Program-made: the position numbers and the translations under genes | Assembly: GCA_937960785.1 (NCBI GenBank) | Contig: CALGOZ010000059.1 | Location: 1-29,618 of the forward strand | Origin: an uncultured Pseudogracilibacillus sp. | Lineage (GTDB): Bacteria; Bacillota; Bacilli; Bacillales; Amphibacillaceae | Reading direction: 5' to 3' | Length of the DNA: 29,618 bases | The notes under the pieces: model-generated | The model's database searches: none | The model's input: the letters and a program-made list of their open reading frames with translations, nothing else | Told to the model about the DNA's origin: nothing | Shown: piece by piece, positions 25,144 to 29,618 of the stretch | How the letters are laid out: each line of letters begins with the position of its first letter | How positions within the stretch are numbered: the first letter of the stretch is position 1

Positions 25144-27096
25144 TCAATTATTCTCCTTTCGATTTTTCACCATATTTATAAGTCCACCAGCTAAAACTAT
25201 ATTAATTTGCCGGGGCGTTAAATCATGGGCTACTTCTATAGATTTTTGTTTATCTTTTAACATAATTGAGAAACTTCTTTTGTTCTTTATGTTTTCGTAA
25301 ATATTGCTTAAAATTAACGTATCCCCCTCCTCTAATTTGTCATAATCAGCTACATGGACGAATGTTAGTGGTAAAATACCAAAATTGACTAAGTTTTGGC
25401 GGTGAATACGCGCAAAGTCTTTTACGAGAACAACTTTTAACCCCAAATATCTCGGAGCTAGTGCCGCATGTTCACGGCTAGAACCTTGCCCGTAATTAAA
25501 GCCACCTACAATAGCATGACCACCACTTTTTATTAACTGTTTACTTCTTTCGTAATAAGTAGGGTCGATAATTTCAAAGGTAAACTTGCTTATTTCTGGT
25601 AGGTTACTTCTAAAAGGTAACACACGAGAACCTCCAGCTAATATTTCATCAGTCGATATGTTATCACCCATTTTCAATAAAACGGGTAGTTCTATCGTAT
25701 CGTCAATTCGCTCCATTTTCGGTATGGAAACGATATTCGGTCCTTTTTCAAGTGTTATTTGTTGTGCTTCTTTTTCTTCCGGGGGCGCCTCCAAAGCTGC
25801 CTCCATATTCGCAAAGCCTTTTGGAGCTTTTATTTTAGGAACATCCATTTCTAATGTACGCGGATCTGTTATTTCGCCGGTTAAAGCTGAAGCTGCTGCC
25901 GTTTCTGGACTGCATAAATAGACACTGTCCTCTATCGTGCCCGATCGACCAGGAAAATTTCGTGGGGTAGTTCGTAAACTGTTTTTACCCGTTGCTGGTG
26001 CCTGCCCCATTCCAATACATCCGTTGCATCCTGCTTGATGAAGCCTAGCACCCGCTTGGATAAACTTAGCAATATGACCGGTATGAACTAACTCCATTAA
26101 AGATTGACGAGAGGTCGGATTTATATCAAAGGAAACTCCTTTAGCAATTTGTTTGTTAGCAACAATTTCAGCTGCAATAGCAAAGTCCCTATATCCGGGA
26201 TTAGCAGAAGAACCAATGTAAGATTGATAAATTGGTGTCCCTGCAACCTCTTTTACTGGTACGACATTTCCTGGACTTGAAGGCTTAGCTATAAGGGGTT
26301 CGAGACGTGATAAATCGATTTCCTCGTATTCATCATACTTCGCATCTTCATCGGCTACTAACTCAATCCAGTCCTCTTCACGCTGTTGGCTTTTTAAAAA
26401 CCGTCTTACTTCCTCGTCGGATGGAAATACAGTTCCTGTCGCTCCAAGTTCTGCTCCCATATTCGCAATAACGTGCCGATCCATTGCGTCCAAATGCTTT
26501 AAACCTGGCCCATAATATTCAATTACTTTTCCAACGGCACCTTTTACATCATGCCGACGTAACAATTCTAAAATAACATCTTTTGCACTTACCCATTCTG
26601 GTAATTTTCCAGTTAATTTAATGCCCCATACCTTTGGCATGTTCACATAAAAAGGTTCACCAGCCATCGCCATTGCAACATCTATTCCTCCGGCCCCGAT
26701 TGCTAACATTCCCATACAACCATTGGCACACGTATGGCTATCTGAACCTAGCAGCGTCTTACCTGGTTTCGCCAAATATTGCATATGAACAGGATGACTC
26801 ACCCCATTTCCCGGTCGACTATAATAAAGACCAAAGCGACGGGCAGCACTTTGTAAAAATAAATGGTCGTCTGGATTTTTACCGTCAGTTTGGATTAAGT
26901 TGTGGTCTACGTATTGTGCCGACACCTCAGTTTTTACTCGCTTTATTCCCATTGCCTCTAACTCCAGCATAACCATTGTCCCAGTTGCATCTTGGGTTAA
27001 CGTTTGATCAATTTTAATACCTATTTCAGTACCTGGTATCATTTCACCGCTTACCAAATGACTTTTTATTAATTTTTCTGTAACATTTAATCCCAA
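25144..27096 (-). CDS. Aconitate hydratase, Aquifex-type (about 650 residues)
   Basis: [4Fe-4S] dehydratase interconverting citrate and isocitrate, or a related tricarboxylate. The 650 residues fit the short Aquifex-type aconitase group rather than the roughly 900-residue CitB of Bacillus. Cluster cysteines: GSDSHTCANG (Cys 123) and AGCNGCIGMG (Cys 357, 360). Substrate/swivel motifs: GDNISTDEILAGG and NYGQGSSREHAALAPRYLG. The start is TTG at 27096, 10 bases after AAGGAGG, giving MGLNVTEKLIKSHL as in relatives. Followed directly by the small zinc-finger gene. Homoaconitase or isopropylmalate isomerase activity cannot be excluded, but fused length and motifs favour aconitase. Confidence 0.85.
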   Translation of the reverse strand: MGLNVTEKLIKSHLVSGEMIPGTEIGIKIDQTLTQDATGTMVMLELEAMGIKRVKTEVSAQYVDHNLIQTDGKNPDDHLFLQSAARRFGLYYSRPGNGVSHPVHMQYLAKPGKTLLGSDSHTCANGCMGMLAIGAGGIDVAMAMAGEPFYVNMPKVWGIKLTGKLPEWVSAKDVILELLRRHDVKGAVGKVIEYYGPGLKHLDAMDRHVIANMGAELGATGTVFPSDEEVRRFLKSQQREEDWIELVADEDAKYDEYEEIDLSRLEPLIAKPSSPGNVVPVKEVAGTPIYQSYIGSSANPGYRDFAIAAEIVANKQIAKGVSFDINPTSRQSLMELVHTGHIAKFIQAGARLHQAGCNGCIGMGQAPATGKNSLRTTPRNFPGRSGTIEDSVYLCSPETAAASALTGEITDPRTLEMDVPKIKAPKGFANMEAALEAPPEEKEAQQITLEKGPNIVSIPKMERIDDTIELPVLLKMGDNISTDEILAGGSRVLPFRSNLPEISKFTFEIIDPTYYERSKQLIKSGGHAIVGGFNYGQGSSREHAALAPRYLGLKVVLVKDFARIHRQNLVNFGILPLTFVHVADYDKLEEGDTLILSNIYENIKNKRSFSIMLKDKQKSIEVAHDLTPRQINIVLAGGLINMVKNRKENN

Positions 27097-27337
27097 TTAT
27101 CGAAAACCTCCTTAATCGAACTTCGTATACAATTATTTTTCTTGAAAAATATTTTTATACATTATATCTGTATGTAATTAAATTCAGAAACATACATTTT
27201 TCGACTGTATATACTTTATCTTTAGTTGAAATCTTTTATGAAATATTTTTAATACTGTGAAATATAATTCAAGCAAACGAAATAAAGATTTATTGGGAAA
27301 ATATTGTTTTTAATAAAGAAAGATCCAACTGTAATAA

Positions 27338-27451
27338 CAATTACTCTTACAAAACATTCATAAAGAAGAAATTAGTAAGGAATATAGCGTAAAAGTGATT
27401 GAAGTTATGCTTTATTCAATCGTTGAATTTCTCGTAAAGGAGTATCCATAA
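27338..27451 (+). pseudogene. Possible C-terminal remnant of a gene upstream of the ABC ATPase
   Basis: An open stretch of 37 codons after an in-frame TAA reads ...EEISKEYSVKVIEVMLYSIV then EFLVKEYP, and its stop overlaps the ATPase start as TAATG, a typical operon junction. No start codon with a ribosome binding site and no family was recognised. It may be the tail of a lost regulator, or chance. The rest of 27097-27337 is AT-rich and holds the aconitase leader and a possible TATAAT box near 27170. Confidence 0.35.
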
Positions 27452-28366
27452 TGGGAAGTATTATCGAGGTAAAAAATATATACAAAACCTACGGTGACTT
27501 GCATGTTGTCCACAATATAATAATGAAGGTTCAACGGGGTGATATTTACGGCTTAATTGGTTTAAACGGTGCCGGTAAGACAACTCTTATCAAATTACTA
27601 CTCGGGATAATAAAACCGACAAAAGGTTGTTGTGCAATTTTCGGTGAAAAAGTGTCACACCTAAGTTCGTACCTATGGAATAACGTAGGCTATGTTATTG
27701 AAAATGCGCAAGCTTATCCAGACTTAACTGTTTATGAAAATTTACTTATCCAACGTAAGCTGTATCGTATTACTGACGACGGGCGATTCATCGTGTTCTA
27801 TCCATTTTTCAATTAGAAAAATATAAACATAAAAAAGCAGCCCTTTTATCCTTAGGAAATAAACAACGATTAGCCCTTGCAAAGGCGTTACTTCATCGTC
27901 CGACTTTGCTTATTTTAGACGAACCTGTAAATGGTCTAGACCCAGAAGAAATAGTGAGCATACGGCTCTTATTACAATTAGCCGAAGAAGAAAAGGTAAC
28001 TATTTTGCTCTCTACTCACTTACTAGACGAAATGGCAAAACTTGCAACGACAATTGGTATGATTCATGAGGGTCCCTTATACAAGAAGTAACTAAACAAG
28101 AATTGCAGGAGCAATTAGAGATGCATGTGCATATTAGTGAAAAGAACAAAACCGAACTACAAAAGCTTTTATCAGAGAAAAAATATGCCTTTCAGTCATT
28201 ACAAGATGACACGTTACGTCTTAGTGAGAAAAAGTTCGTCCAACATCCGGAGCGACTAGCTTAATTCCTAGTTCATAAAGATATTCAACTAACACAATTA
28301 TCCGTAGAAAGAGAAACTTTAGAACAATATTTTTTACGTACGATAAAAGAAAGGATCGAACATAAA
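27451..28366 (+). pseudogene. Broken ABC transporter ATP-binding protein (BcrA/lantibiotic-protection type)
   Basis: Starts well (AAAGGAG, ATG 27451; MGSIIEVKNIYKTYGDLHVV) with Walker A GLNGAGKTTLIK, but the frame is lost at about 27775-27785, where one base is missing from GACGAC(C)GGGCG. The next frame carries the signature LLSLGNKQRLALAKAL, Walker B LLILDEPVNGLDP and LLSTHLLDEM. A second one-base loss near 28070-28082 moves to a third frame (IQEVTKQELQEQLEMH...), and TAA at 28262-28264 interrupts it where relatives would continue. Reassembled, it is a full-length ATPase of about 300 residues. Motifs are otherwise intact, so inactivation looks recent. Confidence 0.9.
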
Positions 28367-29144
28367 ATGAATTCCTATCTCTCTTTAACAAGTATTGAAT
28401 TATACAAAATTAGAAAGGCGAAAATGACATAGATTGTTGCACTTTTATTTATGATTGTACCTTTAGTTGCGGTTTTTTTCTTTTATAGCAAAGGATCTAC
28501 ACTTCGCTAAACAATCGGGGCTCCTTGGAGAAAAGACGCAAGTTATTGGGGATATAACAGCCATTTCATATATCGATACGTACGGACAAATGATTTCTGT
28601 TGGAGGAATAATCGTCTATGGATTTGTAATGAGCTGGGTTTTCGGGCGGGAATATGCAGACCGTACGATGGTTAGTTTATTAGCGATTCCTTACTAACGT
28701 TCCACCGTCATTTTTGCTAAATTTACTGCCACTTTTATTACAAATATATTCCTTACCTTTCTCATCTTTATCGTCGGCATTATGATCGGATTTCTACTTC
28801 GTATTGACGATTTTACGTGGCAACTCTTCTACAATAACGGCACGTCGATCATGATCGTTAGCGGGATAACAATTTTACTAAGTGCGCCATTTGGATTTTT
28901 TGCCTCGTTTGGTAGAGGGTACTTATTATCACTTGGTGCTATTTTTATCATTTTAATTTTTTCACAAATTATAGTAGCGATAGGATATGGTGAATATTTC
29001 CCTTGGTCGGTACCAGTTTTATATAGCGGCATTACTGGAGTTCCTTTCAAATTCGATACGTTACATAGCGCTTTAATTGCTATTACATCTCTTACAGGAA
29101 TACTCGGCACTTGGTGGTAGTTCAATTCTGTTGACCAATCATAA
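28367..29144 (+). pseudogene. Broken ABC-2 type permease, partner of the preceding ATPase
   Basis: Begins MNSYLSLTSIELYKIRKAKM at ATG 28367, the typical cytoplasmic start of ABC-2 permeases. Lesions: TAG at 28430-28432 in place of an expected Trp; a frameshift at a T7 run (28473-28479); TAA at 28695-28697 after LLAIPY, where Ser is usual; and TAG at 29118-29120 after GTWW. The stitched product has about six hydrophobic segments, including IVALLFMIVPLVAVFFFY, VGGIIVYGFVMSWVFG, FLTFLIFIVGIMIGFLL and YLLSLGAIFIILIFSQIIV, and would end at TAA 29142-29144. It ends 3 bp from the converging membrane-protein gene. Confidence 0.88.
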
Positions 29145-29146
29145 AA

Positions 29147-29461
29147 TCAGTTAGCTTCTTTATGTTTCTTCCATAGAATATAATTATACATTGCTTGGCC
29201 GACGAATAAACAGACGAAAGCAAACATGATGCTACCCTTAACAATACTATTCCAGTCAGTTAAAAAGTAAATAATAAATAATACAACAAGGAGTAAGGGA
29301 GTAGTATATAAGGTGCGAATAAATTTACGTCGATAAGATAAACGATGGTAGAAAAACTCGAAGCCCTCGTCGACCTTCTGACGATCTTTAAAAAAGTATA
29401 ATAGTGCTATATTAATAAATAATATCACGATTGTAATAATGAGAAAAACACTTATTTCCAT
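29147..29461 (-). CDS. Small integral membrane protein, unknown function
   Basis: 104 residues beginning MEISVFLIITIVILFINIAL, with three predicted membrane segments (about 4-24, 53-73 and 78-95), a charged loop FKDRQKVDEGFEFFYHRLSYRRK between the first two, and a basic end KKHKEAN. The frame extends to TTG 29470, but GAGGGA touches that codon and sits 9 bases before ATG 29461, which I chose. Located directly after guaA and its terminator; no family recognised. Confidence 0.65.
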   Translation of the reverse strand: MEISVFLIITIVILFINIALLYFFKDRQKVDEGFEFFYHRLSYRRKFIRTLYTTPLLLVVLFIIYFLTDWNSIVKGSIMFAFVCLFVGQAMYNYILWKKHKEAN

Positions 29462-29499
29462 ATACAACAATCCCTCAAAAAGATTTCTAAAAAAATTAA

Positions 29500-29543
29500 G
29501 AGGATCCCCCCTTACCGAAAATGATTAAGGTGAGGATATCCTC
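29500..29543 (-). terminator. Terminator after guaA
   Basis: GAGGAT/ATCCTC at the base and CCTTA/TAAGG near the top form an imperfect long hairpin; on the minus strand it is followed by TTAATTTTTTT. It lies 17 bp after the guaA stop. Confidence 0.75.
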
Positions 29544-29559
29544 CTTTATTTATTTTTTT

Positions 29560-29618
29560 CTACTCCCACTCGATTGTGCTCGGCGGTTTAGAAGTAATAT
29601 CGTAGACAACTCGATTTA
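29560..29618 (-). CDS. guaA: GMP synthase GuaA, last codons only
   Basis: Only the C-terminus is in the window; the minus strand reads NRVVYDITSKPPSTIEWE then TAG, the well-conserved end of GMP synthase (glutamine-hydrolysing). The enzyme converts XMP to GMP. The glutaminase domain, which would be informative given the PurF and PurQ losses, lies outside the window. Position next to pbuG agrees with the guaA-pbuG order of B. subtilis. Confidence 0.95.
   Translation of the reverse strand, partial: NRVVYDITSKPPSTIEWE

Noticed and set aside
27780..28262. Programmed frameshifting in the ABC ATPase
   Set aside because: Two one-base losses plus in-frame stops in both genes indicate ordinary decay; no slippery site and pseudoknot arrangement was seen.
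1..29618. Mobile elements, CRISPR arrays, tRNA or rRNA genes
   Set aside because: No transposase or integrase motif, regular repeat-spacer pattern, or tRNA-like cloverleaf was recognised on either strand by eye.

Overview
This window is low-GC Firmicutes DNA, most likely Bacillaceae. Gene order matches the Bacillus subtilis guaA-pbuG-yebE-purEKB...LFMNHD-yerABC-pcrB-pcrA-ligA-yerH region, shown here on the minus strand. AAGGAGG-type ribosome binding sites, frequent GTG/TTG starts and guanine riboswitches fit this assignment. The genus cannot be resolved from the sequence alone. Function calls rest on remembered family sequences and visible motifs; no search was run.

Layout from left to right. 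Positions 1-6112 hold pcrB-pcrA-ligA-camS (minus), with ligA and camS overlapping, driven by an extended -10 promoter. Positions 6157-9423 hold yerA-yerB-yerC (minus), ending in a terminator with a long loop. Positions 9569-20864 hold the purine operon (minus): purE-purK-purB-purL-purF-purM-purN-purH-purD, preceded by a promoter, a guanine riboswitch and an intrinsic terminator. Next are a yebE-type membrane protein (minus) and a divergent MFS permease (plus). pbuG (minus) has its own guanine riboswitch. It is preceded by an Aquifex-type aconitase (minus) with a coupled 52-residue zinc-finger protein. Positions 27451-29144 (plus) are a decayed ABC exporter with at least seven lesions. The right edge has a small membrane protein and the last codons of guaA (minus).

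The most interesting point is in the purine operon. The contiguous block purC-purS-purQ, expected between purB and purL, is absent; only 36 bp separate them. purQ is the glutaminase of the small-type FGAM synthase and purS its bridging subunit. Independently, PurF starts at a Met inside what is normally CGVFGIWGH. It therefore lacks the N-terminal catalytic cysteine, with an in-frame stop just before the start, and its glutamine-site loop is altered, while the phosphoribosyltransferase half and the Fe-S cysteines are intact. Both glutamine-hydrolysing functions of the pathway are thus missing at this locus, while the other enzymes look intact. This suggests either an ammonia-fed purine pathway or the early stage of pathway loss. 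Which is true depends on whether purC/S/Q lie elsewhere in the genome.
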